43,794 nucleotides of DNA from Porogramme epimiltina (Eukaryota > Basidiomycota > Agaricomycetes > Polyporales > Polyporaceae). A program made the translations under genes and the position numbers. The stretch spans positions 1 through 43,794 of the forward strand of contig FTLJ01000013.1 of NCBI GenBank assembly GCA_900155495.1, read 5' to 3'. Shown here piece by piece: positions 11,257-21,722 of the stretch (its first letter is position 1; every line of letters starts with the position of its first letter). Under the pieces are notes generated by a model. That model was given only the letters and a program-made list of their open reading frames with translations. It did not search any database and had not been told where the DNA came from.

Positions 11257-13769
11257 ATGCTCTTCCACAAATTTGCTTTCTTTGACAAGAACAAGCCTGG
11301 CCTGGCTGCCAGGACAACTCCCGCTGTCCCCACTGCCAGCTACCGTGACCGGATAGTGAGCTTTCACTCTATACGTTCACTTCTTGATACGTTGTTGACA
11401 CGACATGCCTCTGCCTATAGGCTACAGAAGCCATTCAAGTCATCGCCGATGCTAGCAAGCATTCCCCAGCCGGGGCTGATGTCCACGTGCAAATGATGTT
11501 CAAGCCGGATGGCCAGATGGTAGCTCATAGTCTTATGTACTACCGTCAGGTCACTAACCATTTCTCACAGATCGTTTGCAAGCTCAAGCACACCGAAGCC
11601 TTGCGGCCATCCGAAGGGTCGAGAGCTCCTTTCTCGCCCTCATCACCATCCGCGGACTGTCAGCTTCCCACCCAAGAGCTTCCCATCGCCGACGCACAGT
11701 TTGAAGCGGCCCGACGCCTTCACCCTCAACCCACGCTGCCGGCGGTATCCCCCGACGACCTCATCCAGTGTGTAGTCCTCGGGTCCGGCGCGCAAGGCAA
11801 GGTCGTGCTCGTCCGACACAAGACCACGGGCAAAACGTACGCGTTGAAGACCATCGCGAAGAAGAAGCTCAAGCCGTGGGCGTACCCGCTCATATTCCGG
11901 GAACAGGCAGCCTTAAAGGACATGGACGGGAGTCCTTTCTTCCCTCAGCTTCTGGCCAGCTGGGAGGACAACGACCACCTTTATCTTCTTACCGTACGTG
12001 CTCTTGACCGTCGCCGTCTCCAAAGGGATCTCATCAGTATACAGGACTATTGTTCTGGAGGAGACCTCAGACAGAAGCTCGCCAAGACTGGTACGTTCAG
12101 TCTTGAGGAGACGAAACGCTACGGCGCGCAACTGGTACGTCTGCTCCCCGGCCGACCTTCTGCTCGTCTCGGTAGCTCACTATATGCACAGGTCTTTGCC
12201 GTCGATACACTGGTCAAGCACCGAATCATCCACCGCGACATCAAGCTCGCCAACATCTTCCTCACCAAAGAAGACAACATCGTCCTTGGCGACTTCGGGA
12301 TGACCTGCCCGTTTGGCCGCGGCGCAGAGCGTCATCCGTGGGAGCTCAAGGAGGAGTGGGCACGTGAGCACGGCCCACACTGTCTTGACGATGTTGACTA
12401 TGGCATGGACATGACGATGTCGGAGTGTGGTACCATAGGCTCCATGGCGCCCGAGGTCATGCGTGGGGAGGCGTACACTTACGTATCAGACGTGTTCGCC
12501 GTCGGGGTCTCCATTTACCAGATGACCCACAACACGGTACGCCTTTGGGGAAACCCTCATTCTTCTCCGTGTTGCTGACATGACATCCAGCTCCCCTACA
12601 GCATCGAGTCATGCAAATACGACGTCGATGCCGTCCACGACCACGTCATGAACCAGCCCCTCGTCATCGGTGATCATATCGATCCATTGTTGAGAGACCT
12701 CCTTCACCAGGTACGCAAAGTCACTAGTCGTGCTTCCAACGTATACTCACCCCTTTTGCAGATGCTGGAGAAGGACCCGTCGCGTCGGGCAACCATTGAG
12801 CAAGTCAAGAGCCACCCCTGGTTCTCGAACACGTATGTCTTGTCTTAGTCGTCATCGCACATGCCGTATTACTAACTTTCCTCCAGGAACTGGGAGGAGC
12901 TCGTTGCTCGTAGCTGCCAGCAGTCGAACGTTCCTTCTGCGACAAGTTACCTACCAGTACGTGGTCCTGCCCAGTTAGCACTCCTCGCAGCACTAAACAT
13001 GCTTTAGAGCAAAGGCGCCAAGCATATCAAGTTTGGAACACCCTACGCGCCAGGCGAGGCACCTCATTTCTGGTACCAACACACGTCTCCCGCGCTCCAC
13101 TCGCCGCCGGAAGATGCACGCAAGAAGTCTCTTCGCACGATGACTGCCAAGTGGAAGAAGGCCTCTTCCCCCCCAGCCACACCGCCACCGACTTCGCCGT
13201 GCATGCCAACCGTCCCGGCCACGCTGCGCGCTGCGTTCGCCACCCCAATCCTGCCTCGCCAGTCGCCGTCCGTACCCTCCTCGTCGTCCGGACACAGCGA
13301 CCTCAGCGCGACCTCTGCGACACTCCACCCATCTCCTAGTCCCTCCCCAACGCCCACCGCCGTCTCCGGGCTCCCAGCAGCCCGCCGCCCACCCCCCTCG
13401 CCCGCCGTGCCAACACCCCGCGCAGCATCGTACGCTGCAACCCCGCCGCGCTCAACAATTTCGTCCGCCTCCCAGGCGTCCGCGACCGCGATCGCGTCCC
13501 CTGGCGGGACGCAGGTGTCGGTTGCCTCGGCTGACAGCGTCTCGACGTCGTACTCGTCGAGCACTATCAGCGAGCACCGCCACCCTTGCGCCGTCGCCGC
13601 GACCCCTGGACGGACAGACCGAGCGCAGCACACCTCCTCTTCTTCAACGGCGTCCCCAACTGCGAGGCTCCCGACCCTGCTCCAGCGCGCGTGGCGCGCC
13701 CTCTCCGGCGTGCGCACTGTTCAAGCCTGCAGGGTCGAGGAGAAGCGGCTCGACCTCCTGGACTGCTAG
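11257..13769 (+). CDS. AGC-like serine/threonine protein kinase
   Basis: Eight exons (11257-11355, 11421-11993, 12045-12134, 12192-12536, 12591-12710, 12762-12832, 12887-12956, 13008-13769) give 709 residues. The catalytic domain spans about 150-435: glycine loop GSGAQG, ATP-binding Lys about 176 (YALKTI), catalytic Asp about 270 (HRDIKLAN), DFG Asp about 288, and a GTIGSMAPEV segment. The activation segment is unusually long and acidic (DDVDYGMDMTM). After the domain come an AGC-tail-like NWEEL and a C-terminal Pro/Ser/Ala-rich, probably disordered region of about 200 residues. The N-terminal 140 residues match no domain I know. The ATG at 11257 is the first in the frame that splices correctly. 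Specific substrate and pathway are unknown. Confidence 0.88.
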
Positions 13770-14034
13770 AGTCCGGCTAGGTGGGTCCTGAGGGCGGATG
13801 CTGCACTTGGCCGTGTAGCATCGGGTCCTCAGGGGGAGATGGGTGTGGGTGCCGCAGATGCCGCGCACCCGCGCAGGTGCCCCATTGCCGTTCATCGGTT
13901 GTCTTTGCTTCACGTCGCTCCGAGCTTCTCAGTCTCCTCTGCTCCTCTAGTCGTTGCTTTACTTTTTACTTACCCTTTCGGATGCGCCTGCTCTCATGCG
14001 ATACGGCACACGATTTTACCAAAAGTACTATAGT
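13770..14034. other. Downstream region of the kinase gene
   Basis: This is probably 3' untranslated and terminator sequence of the kinase gene. No gene was recognised. Confidence 0.4.
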
Positions 14035-14325
14035 CGTTTACTCTCCCTAATCTCTCCCCTCTCTCCCCCTCTTTCTCTTCCTCCCTCTGCCTCTATCTTC
14101 CTCCATCGTTCTCCGTCATCTTTCGCCTTCCTTCTCCCCATCTTGCTCCGTCTCTCCGTCTCTCGCCCACGTCTCGCCTTCCAACTACCATCATACAATC
14201 ATAATCTTACTCTTAGCTTCTTCCTTAGTATACCCTTTCCTAGTCTTCCCTCGGTTCTCTTCTCTTTCCATCTTCCTCATCATTAATCACCCCCTCCCCT
14301 TCCATCGTCTCCACTCCCCCATGGT
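14035..14325. repeat. Long polypyrimidine tract
   Basis: The + strand is dominated by C and T for almost 300 bases, with runs such as ctctcccctctctccccctc near 14050, interrupted only by scattered purines. The tract is not a simple tandem repeat. It lies about 110 bases upstream of a TATAAAAA at 14435-14442. Such tracts occur in fungal promoters and 5' leaders, and no coding role is visible. Confidence 0.75.
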
Positions 14326-14434
14326 CATGCACCGCATCATCCTTCTCAGTTCTTTCCCCTCTCCATCCCGCTCTCGATGTGCTCTCTTCGATCTGTTCGC
14401 TCTGCGTCCGATCTGTTGTACCTATACCTAATTG

Positions 14435-14442
14435 TATAAAAA
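14435..14442 (+). promoter_or_regulatory. TATA-like box, target unclear
   Basis: TATAAAAA sits downstream of the polypyrimidine tract and 474 bases upstream of DUF6593 copy 2. It could start a long leader of copy 2 or an unrecognised small transcript. The only following open frame (14527-14826, 99 codons) has no family resemblance. Confidence 0.3.
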
Positions 14443-14915
14443 CCCAAAAAAAGTGCCCCGTACTCCCCACGCCCGGACCTCCTTGGCACTCTTCCAAGCT
14501 CTTCACGCGCGAGAAGCGAACCGCCCATGACCACCGAATCACGAACTTGGACAGGACGTCTCGTTTCTTCTGCGGCTACTGAACAGGCATTGGCTTATGC
14601 CCGACCACTGCAACTCCGCGGTACACGCGCCGCCGCACAATTCCCGCTCGCCGCGTACAGGCCTGGGACTGGCCAGTGTCTCATCCCCGCAGACCTGGCC
14701 AAACGGGCTTCGGAATCGGAAAGCCGACAGGGCAAGGGTTTCCACGCCCGACATCAGTGCCCAGGCGATTGCTATAATGACCGGAGGGTCGCCCCAGGCA
14801 TGACTGCTGTACCACCTCCCTCCTGATTCTACTCCCCCTAACACTGTGGCGTCCCACGCGACCCCGATCCCATAACCCCTCCCGCCCAACCTCACCCCCT
14901 CCTACATATCCGACC

Positions 14916-15610
14916 ATGAGCATCGACCTCGACTTCCTCTCCACTAACATCCGCAACACCACCGTCGTCGATAGCGCGACCGGGGAGGTCCTCTTCGATA
15001 TCTCGACGCCGTCGGGGCTTGGCAGTAGAACGACGACGATTAAAGACGACCTGGGCAAGATTGTCGGCGAGTACGAGCGCCATTGGAGCGGGGACAAAGT
15101 GACGGTAGGGGGGAAGTCGATGAAGCTTAGCGATTGGATGCCCCGGAGCTCGTTGTTGTCTGGGTAGGTACAATGTCGTTCACGTTATCCTTTGTGCGCC
15201 TGGGGGGCTGAGGTGTTCCTTCGAACTTTCAGGGCGCGGAAGCTGCAAGCACCGGACGGGAAGGTGTATGTGTGGCGGACCCGGCAGAAGGTCGTGGGCT
15301 CGTTGAAGGTAAGAAGCGGTGCTTCTGCGTGGAGAACGACCGGGAGACTCACCTTCTTTCCCCATGCGGCTCGCGCGCCACCCCGCAACGCCTTCTACAG
15401 CTTGTCGACCACGCGACGAAGCACAGTGTCGGAAAAGCACATGCGACGCACCACCCCTCGGGAACGCGGGGGCTGAGCGTCGAGTTCGACGCCGCCCTGG
15501 AGCCGATACTTGACGAGCTCGTGCTCTCCTTCGTCATCTGCGAAGAGAAGCGGCGCGACTCGCAGCAGAGTAACATGGGTCAGGCGTCGGGGGCCGTCGA
15601 GGAGTGGTGA
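14916..15610 (+). CDS. DUF6593-type protein, copy 2
   Basis: Exons 14916-15163, 15233-15308 and 15401-15610 give 177 residues. The body reads NTTVVDSATGEVLFDISTP, then RTTTIKDDLGKIVGEYE, then DKVTVGGKSMKLSDWMP. Exon 2, here 76 rather than 73 bases, encodes ARKLQAPDGKVYVW. Exon 3 begins LVDHATKHSVGKAH and carries the terminal helix LEPILDELVLSFVICEEKRR before a polar tail (about 18 residues). Intron 2 uses a normal gtaag donor, unlike copies 4 to 6. This is the first gene of the co-oriented array and has no TATA box in the 80 bases before its ATG. Confidence 0.85.
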
Positions 15611-16262
15611 GCTAGGCTCGGGTTTGAGGTTCATTGAGGACGTCTTTTTTTATTAGAGGAACACATACCATGCATGTTGTATTTGTTATGTTATCCCGCG
15701 CACGCACTGCGCCCTAGTACCCAATCATAGTATTGCTCGGATCCATCTCGCCATCGGACCTAAGCCCTTTAGAAAAAGCAAACGCATTGGTGGTGCAACG
15801 CATGGTCATTGCCGCAGAACACGGAGAGGGATGACTGGAGAACATTCGCGCGCAACGAGAGGGAGAGACAACATCGGGGTCGTAGTCCGACCCGAAGGCA
15901 TTAAAGACCGACGGCCGACACGGAGCGGAGATCAGACGGAAATCGCTTCCGCGCCAGGTGGGGCCCGGACGCCGGAGTTTGCTTCGAGCTCCGCTTGAAC
16001 TCCAAATGTTCCGGAGTGTGCCAAGCTTGTCGTGTTCTGGTTTTTGAGAGTTCCACCAAACCTAGCCTTCGAGCTTGCTACCTCGAGCTCACCGAGCGTG
16101 CTCAAGCAACTACGCAATGCGATGGCTCTCCGCCGCGTCGGACATGCCCCGCACAGGTTCTCCAGTGGCGAGACGTTTCATTCACGTATGGTTCACCTTA
16201 CGCCGTGGAGTCCGGGCATGTCTCCCGTAATCCTACTCCACAAGGGCGAGAGCCTAGCAGCA
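15611..16262. other. Spacer between DUF6593 copies 2 and 3
   Basis: No gene was recognised in this stretch. It contains the upstream region of copy 3. Confidence 0.5.
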
Positions 16263-16270
16263 TATAAATT
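16263..16270 (+). promoter_or_regulatory. TATA box of DUF6593 copy 3
   Basis: TATAAATT lies 70 bases upstream of the ATG. Confidence 0.6.
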
Positions 16271-16332
16271 ATAAGGATTATTTAGAGGTGAGTAGTCTTG
16301 ACTGACACCTCGCTCTTACATCCTAACTCACA

Positions 16333-16997
16333 ATGTCCATGAACTTCACCTTCCAGTCAAACAGCGTCTCAAACACAACTATCGTCGACGGTGCTTCCGG
16401 GGCCGTTCTTTTTACGGTTTCGGCGTCAAGTCGCTTTCTTGGGAGTACCGTAACGACTGTCACCGGCAATCGTGGCCAACCCGTCGGGTCCTACGAGCAC
16501 AAATGGGGATCCGACATGGTTACGGTTCGTGGGCGGACAATGAAGCTAGGTAACTGGCTGCCTACCACTTCAATACTATCATGGTGAGCATGAGCGCCAT
16601 ACGTGTACTCGCTGATAAACTGGGAGATAACCCATTTTTCTTTTTCCCAAGGTCGCGTAGGCTACATGCTCCTGACGGAAGGGTGTACGTATGGAAGAAA
16701 CGAAAGGGCGCATCTTGTCTCAAGGTGACTATGATTTCACGCACGTTCATAATACAGGTGACTGATGTGTAACGATAGCTTGTTGACCAGGCCACCAAGC
16801 AATCTGTCGCGAAAGCGCACAATGCTCGTCGTGTCATCCGGCGGCGCAAGATGAGCGTGGACTATGACCCTTCACTTGCCCCCATGCTCGACGTTATTGT
16901 CCTTTCCTTCATCATTTGTGTAGACAAGCGCCGTCGTGCGGCCCGCAGAAGCGATATGTCTGGTGCTGTGGCGGATGTAGCGACCGCAGGATTCTGA
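16333..16997 (+). CDS. DUF6593-type protein, copy 3
   Basis: Exons 16333-16583, 16652-16724 and 16779-16997 give 180 residues. It starts MSMNFTFQSNSVSNTTIVDG, shared nearly word for word with copies 5 and 6. Exon 2 encodes SRRLHAPDGRVYVWKKRKG. Exon 3 encodes LVDQATKQSVAKAHNA and the helix LAPMLDVIVLSFIICVDKRR, followed by a second basic cluster and a polar end. Compared with its siblings it has lost the KRTTT motif (GSTVTTVTG instead). Intron 2 has a GT donor. It is a close relative of copies 5 and 6 that predates or lost the GC donor. Confidence 0.85.
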
Positions 16998-17449
16998 GGC
17001 TGCGTATGCGATGCCCATGCATACGTGGATAGCTGAACACTGCGACAAACGAGCTTTCTTGGAGCTGCGCTACACGTGTTGAAGGTGTGTTCTCCATGTG
17101 CCCCTTGATAAGCCGTCGCTCATCGCTCTCTCACTTGTGTAGGGTGGGGATCTAGCGCTGCGGTGATAGACTTCGCATTGTTATTTGTCTCGAATGCAGG
17201 AACCTCGATACTACATCGCCACATCTTACCAGCGGCTGTGGAATTTGAAGCCATTAGTGACGCAGCCGGCGCTCATCGCACGTTCGCAAGACTCACGAAT
17301 CGGGTCGAGGTGGAGCCTAGCGGAGTCCACGTGTGTCGTTGTCTCCAGCACTGCATGTCTTGCCCCGCTCAAGTGGGCCACCCTTCGCCTCCGTGGCGTG
17401 TGTTGCGCGCGTTTACAGCTGTGCTCCAAGTGAATCACCGCAGTCGCAT
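16998..17449. other. Spacer between DUF6593 copies 3 and 4
   Basis: No gene was recognised in this stretch. Confidence 0.5.
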
Positions 17450-17466
17450 TTGATGCACAGCCTTCC
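17450..17466 (+). promoter_or_regulatory. Promoter element shared by DUF6593 copies 4, 5 and 6
   Basis: TTGATGCACAGCCTTCC begins 118 bases upstream of the ATG. Near-identical sequence occurs 126-127 bases upstream of copies 5 and 6. It may be a conserved regulator site or just residual duplication. Confidence 0.45.
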
Positions 17467-17507
17467 GACCCAGGCCGCCCTCCCCGGTGACACAGATCTT
17501 GGACCCG

Positions 17508-17514
17508 TATAAAG
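17508..17514 (+). promoter_or_regulatory. TATA box of DUF6593 copy 4
   Basis: TATAAAG lies 60 bases upstream of the ATG. Confidence 0.6.
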
Positions 17515-17567
17515 AGCCTACCTCCTCTGACTGAAGATCCCATTCATCAAAGCCAACCGATCTCAAG

Positions 17568-18243
17568 ATGAGCAACGAAGCCTACGTCAAGCTGAACAAG
17601 AACCTCACGTTCCTGTCCGACAGTATCTACAATGCCACTGTCGTCGACGGCTCGACCAACCAGGTCCTCTACCAGATCTCGACGCCGAACAAGATGGGAA
17701 AGCATTCCACGACGGTTGCAAATGCGGATGGTGTGGTTGTCGCGGAGTTCGTGCGGCACTGGGGAGTAAACAAGGACGAGGTGGTCCTCCATGGTCAGAC
17801 CATGAAAGTGCACGAATGGTTGCCGAGCAAATCGTCACATGTATGGTACGTGCCAACCTTCTCCTTGAATATGACTGTTCGGAAAGTTAACATACCCTCT
17901 TCAGCTCGCGCCATTGGACCGCTCCCAACGGGAAGCTTTATCACTGGAAGTCTCGCAAGGCAGCGAGCGCCCTTAAGGCGAGTCACCAACCTCTCCGTCC
18001 GTGGTTACTCTGAATTCCTGGCAAACTCACTTCAGCGGACATTTGCAGCTCGTCGAAGTGGTCACTGATCGCACGGTCGCCAAGGCGCACAACGCGTTCC
18101 ACGTCATCAACTCGCGCAAGATGACTGTGGAGTTTGAGCCTGAGTTCGAGGAGGAACTCATTCCCCACCTCGATGCACTCGTTATTGCCTTCATCATCTG
18201 CGAGGAGAAGCGTCGCGAGATGGAGACACCTGTCGTAAGCTGA
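17568..18243 (+). CDS. DUF6593-type protein, copy 4
   Basis: Exons 17568-17845, 17905-17977 and 18049-18243 give 181 residues. The N-terminus carries about nine extra residues (MSNEAYVKLNK) before NLTFLSDS. The body has NATVVDGSTNQVLYQISTP and KHSTTVANADG. Exon 2 encodes SRHWTAPNGKLYHWKSRK. Exon 3 encodes LVEVVTDRTVAKAHNA and ends in the helix LIPHLDALVIAFIICEEKRR with a short tail. Intron 2 (17978-18048) begins gcgagt, a GC donor shared with copies 5 and 6. It is the most divergent member of that GC-donor subgroup. Confidence 0.84.
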
Positions 18244-19180
18244 GGCAAGTGATGTCGTCATGTATATGCTGTACACTAGTGTAGCGAGGTATCACATTCA
18301 GCCTTTGCATCAAACTAATCTCGCCCGACCTCATGTCCTGGCCCGCGGATCCTTTTCCTGAGATCCATCGTGGCCCTTACATGCACCCCACCGCCAGTAT
18401 GCCTCTGAAGAACGTGCCTCGTGCATAGGCGGAGTGCCCTATAGTGTATGCATCAGATGGGGTGAGTAGGCAAAGTTCGTCTCTTCATTCCCAACCTACT
18501 CAACTCCGATTTTGATGAATCATATATCCTAGCTTTCACACTACTACCGTCGACAGGACCTGTTACTTCAAGTGGTAACATCAAGCTGAACTTTAAGAAG
18601 TATGATGACGACCTTTGCCAAGCCATTGAATCATGCCAGCACAAAAAGGGTCGGACCTCGTGACGACACATGCATGTACCAGTACATGGGTATTCTAGGC
18701 AAGGCGTGCGACTGAAACTGTCGCGAGTTGATGTTCCCCAGTGAGCATGCGCAGATGCGTTTGCTTATCTTCACCAGTGAGATACGAACCAGTATCATTT
18801 CCTCCCAAATCCGCGTAAGCCGTACGTTAACAGCGAAGAGATGGTGTATGTGCGGACACATCACTTAGCTGAAAGGCCACTCCAGGTGAAGACGATATGG
18901 CACCCCTTCGCATCTTCCAAACTAACTAGTGACCAGTCATCTGCATACAGTTCGTCGTTCTACTAAGCCGCCCAGGAAGGCATCGCCAAGGTGCACTTTG
19001 AACGCCGGCTGTGCTGCTCAGCTGTCTCGGATAAGTCTAGATTTTGGTGACGTACACGCCGGATCCTGAGCTAACTTCAGATGACGTTCTTCCCCTGTAG
19101 GATGCCGGTTCAAGAACCGTACTCACCTAAAGCGCGCTGCTGCGCTCTGTTCAAGCTGTCGCATTCGAATGACCCCAGCT
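18244..19180. other. Spacer between DUF6593 copies 4 and 5, left part of a duplicated unit
   Basis: No gene was recognised in this stretch. From about 18300 it resembles the spacer from about 20385, for example ctttgcatcaaactaatc at 18303 against ctttgcactaaactaatc at 20386. Confidence 0.55.
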
Positions 19181-19197
19181 TCATGCGCAGTCCTTCG
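19181..19197 (+). promoter_or_regulatory. Promoter element of DUF6593 copy 5
   Basis: TCATGCGCAGTCCTTCG begins 127 bases upstream of the ATG and corresponds to the element before copies 4 and 6, with a few changes. Confidence 0.4.
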
Positions 19198-19243
19198 GCG
19201 GCTCCTGATCCAGACCTCCGGGCCCCGCGGAGACATGGCGGGA

Positions 19244-19250
19244 TATAAAA
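19244..19250 (+). promoter_or_regulatory. TATA box of DUF6593 copy 5
   Basis: TATAAAA lies 64 bases upstream of the ATG. Confidence 0.6.
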
Positions 19251-19307
19251 GGGCAATGCCAGGCCATCCCCCGAATCCTACCTGCACATGGGTCCACCAA
19301 CGTCAAG

Positions 19308-20028
19308 ATGAGCATGAACTTCACGTTCCTGTCCAACAGCGTCCACAACACTACCATAGTGGACGGGTCGACCAACACGGTCCTATTTGAAGTCTCCACG
19401 CCGATAGGACTGGGGAAACGCCGCACCACAACAATCAAGAACGCAGACGGAGAGGTTGTTGGAGTATGGGAGCGAAAGTGGGGGTCAGACAAGGTGACGT
19501 TGCGTGGTCAGACTATGAAACTGTACGAATGGTTCCCGAGCAACTCGACGTTCGGTCTGTGAGTAATCGGTCCTCTAGAGGGGGTGCAGTGCGGGGCTGT
19601 GTGATACTGATAGGATGGTAAACCATTAACCCCTTCACGTTCGTTCAGCTCGCGCAAAATGTACGCACCTGATGGGAAGGCTTATGTGTGGAAGAAGCGA
19701 CAGGCAGCAAGTTCCCTCAAGGCGAGTACAGCGTTTTGCAGTGTGCGTTGGATGTTGATGTCTGACGAGGCGTCATTCGAACTTTCCGACGCCCCCGTGG
19801 ATGTAGCTTGTAGACCACGCCGCGCAGCGCAGTGTCGCCAAAGCACACAACGCGCATCATCTCATAGGTACTCGCAACATGAGCGTAGACTTTGAACCTG
19901 CGCTAGCACCTATCCTGGACGCCGTGGTCTTATCCTTCATTATCTGCGAGGAAATGCGTCGCCATGCGCAGAGAAGTAGTAGTGCCGCCATGGGAGGAGC
20001 CGTTGCAGCCACTGGTGGAGTGTGCTAA
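19308..20028 (+). CDS. DUF6593-type protein, copy 5
   Basis: Exons 19308-19558, 19649-19721 and 19807-20028 give 181 residues. It is nearly the same as copy 6 through exon 1 (MSMNFTFLSNSVHNTTIVDG, VLFEVSTP, SDKVTLRGQTMKL, EWFPSNS). Exon 2 encodes SRKMYAPDGKAYVWKKRQ. Exon 3 encodes LVDHAAQRSVAKAHNA and the helix LAPILDAVVLSFIICEEMRR. The tail then runs into a Ser/Ala/Gly-rich end terminating in Cys. Intron 2 (19722-19806) has the GC donor gcgagt. Copies 5 and 6 are the youngest-looking pair in the array. Confidence 0.86.
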
Positions 20029-20909
20029 GAGGATGACGACTATGTACTACTACTAGTCGCGGGCACGATCGTTGAATGGAATGGTGTCTAAGTACGTGAT
20101 GAGGACCAAATACTAGAAGCCATAATCCTTTCTTGAGGCGGAGATTGAATATATCATATCATCTCTTACATGTTTATATCTCCGTTAATCTCCGACCGGA
20201 GTGAACTGCCAGCGATTGGGACTTCATACCGTTACATCCTTCGTTATCTGGGAAAGCGCCATGAGACGAACGGTTTCGTCAAGTCCATCACGGAGCCCAC
20301 GACCGGGGTTACATTACTGGGGGGTCCAAGTTCGTGAGTGTGAGTCTTCGTTCCTATTGGACCCTTGATATTTTTACCATTTCGTCTTTGCACTAAACTA
20401 ATCGTGCCCAGTCATGTGCTCTAAACTGCGACCGTTTTCCTCAAGAGGGGGTAGGTCTTCTCCTCTCTTATTATCCCTGAGTTCCATGTGTAGACCGTAG
20501 ATGGGACGCCCAGCGGACCGGAAGTGAGTAGGCAATCTCACGCCATCGGTGTTTCCTCTCTACTCAACTCCAAGTTCCTATGCACATTGCAATACAATAT
20601 AGCAGCGATTTCAACATCACTTCTCAGAAGACATCTGTCAACACGTGTACGGTTGGACATAGCTCGTCAATGATGTTTCTACAAAGCAAGGCGGCGCCAA
20701 GGTGCACACTAGACGCTTACTGTCCCTTCCAATGATATAACTAAAACGAGTTCAGATCTCCACAGTGCGCTAGCCGAAGTCGACATTGCGGGGTATGTGA
20801 GATGTTCTTCCACGGTGGGATATCGGTCTACAAGCTGTGCTTATCATGTGCCTAGGATGCACTGCCGGGCTCTATGGGCATCACGTCCTTGGAATGATCC
20901 CACTCTCGC
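20029..20909. other. Spacer between DUF6593 copies 5 and 6
   Basis: No gene was recognised in this stretch. From about 20385 it repeats the spacer at about 18300. Confidence 0.5.
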
Positions 20910-20926
20910 TTGATGCACAGCCCTTC
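20910..20926 (+). promoter_or_regulatory. Promoter element of DUF6593 copy 6
   Basis: TTGATGCACAGCCCTTC begins 126 bases upstream of the ATG and is almost identical to that of copy 4. Confidence 0.45.
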
Positions 20927-20970
20927 AGCTGCTTCTGATCCAGGCCTCCGTCCGCGGAGACATAGTGGGG

Positions 20971-20976
20971 TATAAA
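20971..20976 (+). promoter_or_regulatory. TATA box of DUF6593 copy 6
   Basis: TATAAA lies 65 bases upstream of the ATG. Confidence 0.6.
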
Positions 20977-21035
20977 TTGCCAGCACCAGATGGTCTTCAA
21001 GAACCATACCGGTCTATGGGCCCGCCGACATCAAG

Positions 21036-21722
21036 ATGAGCATGAACTTCACGTTCCTGTCGAACAGCGTTCACAACGCCACCGTCGTGGACGGATCGAC
21101 TAACACGGTCCTTTTTGAGGTCTCCACACCATTTTCTCTTGGGAAGCGCACTACAACGGTCACGAACGCAGACGGGGAGGTAACCGGGGTGTACGAGCGG
21201 AAGTGGGGGTCAGACAAGGTGACACTGCGCGGGCAAACTATGAAACTGCACGAGTGGTTCCCGAGCAACTCGGTATTCGGTGTGTGCGTAATTGGTTCTG
21301 ATGCGGCGAGAGGTTGTGACGCTGATATGTATCATACTCTGGCACGTTCACTCAGCTCGCGCAAACTATATGCGCCGGACGGAAAGGTTTATGTGTGGAA
21401 GAAACGACAGGCAACGAATTCCCTTAAGGCGAGTAACACATTTTGTTAGGGTGGCGGTCGTAATATCTGACAGGATGTCGTTCGGGCGTTCTACTACTCC
21501 CGTAACGGCATGGGCATACGTGTGTAGCTCGTTGACCATGTCACGCAGTGCAGCGTTGCCAAAGCACACCACGCGCATTACATTTTAGATGCGCGTAAAA
21601 TGAGCGTAGACTTCGAACCTGCGCTAGCACCTATCCTCGATGCCTTAGTCTTATCTTTTATTATCTGTGAAGAGAAGCGTCGCGAAGCACAGGCTCGGGG
21701 CAGAATGAATGCGCGCGCATGA
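21036..21722 (+). CDS. DUF6593-type protein, copy 6
   Basis: Exons 21036-21283, 21356-21428 and 21528-21722 give 171 residues. Exon 1 parallels copy 5, with the family-typical GKRTTTVTNADGEV restored. Exon 2 encodes SRKLYAPDGKVYVWKKRQ, the clearest version of the exon 2 motif. Exon 3 encodes LVDHVTQCSVAKAHHA and the helix LAPILDALVLSFIICEEKRR, then a short Arg/Ala-rich tail that differs from copy 5. Intron 2 (21429-21527) uses the GC donor gcgagt. Divergence from copy 5 is concentrated in the spacer, introns and tail. Confidence 0.86.

Larger units (their letters stand above)
18300..20028 (+). repeat. Segmental duplication unit A1 (spacer plus DUF6593 copy 5)
   Basis: This unit is related to 20385-21722. 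Matching stretches run in the same order through the spacer (at 18303, a gagtaggca motif near 18463, gcgccaaggtgcac-like near 18986), the promoter (tctgatccag, ccgcggagacat, tataaa) and the whole gene. Boundaries are approximate because the spacer has diverged. Confidence 0.65.
20385..21722 (+). repeat. Segmental duplication unit A2 (spacer plus DUF6593 copy 6)
   Basis: This is the counterpart of 18300-20028 in the same orientation. It is shorter, with losses in the spacer. Confidence 0.65.

Noticed and set aside
11550..11570. A GT...AG stretch of 21 bases inside kinase exon 2
   Set aside because: It is far too short for an intron and is an open multiple of three, so it is read through as seven codons.
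13064..13717. 217-codon open frame on the - strand
   Set aside because: It is a shadow of the last kinase exon, whose frame is supported by splicing and homology.
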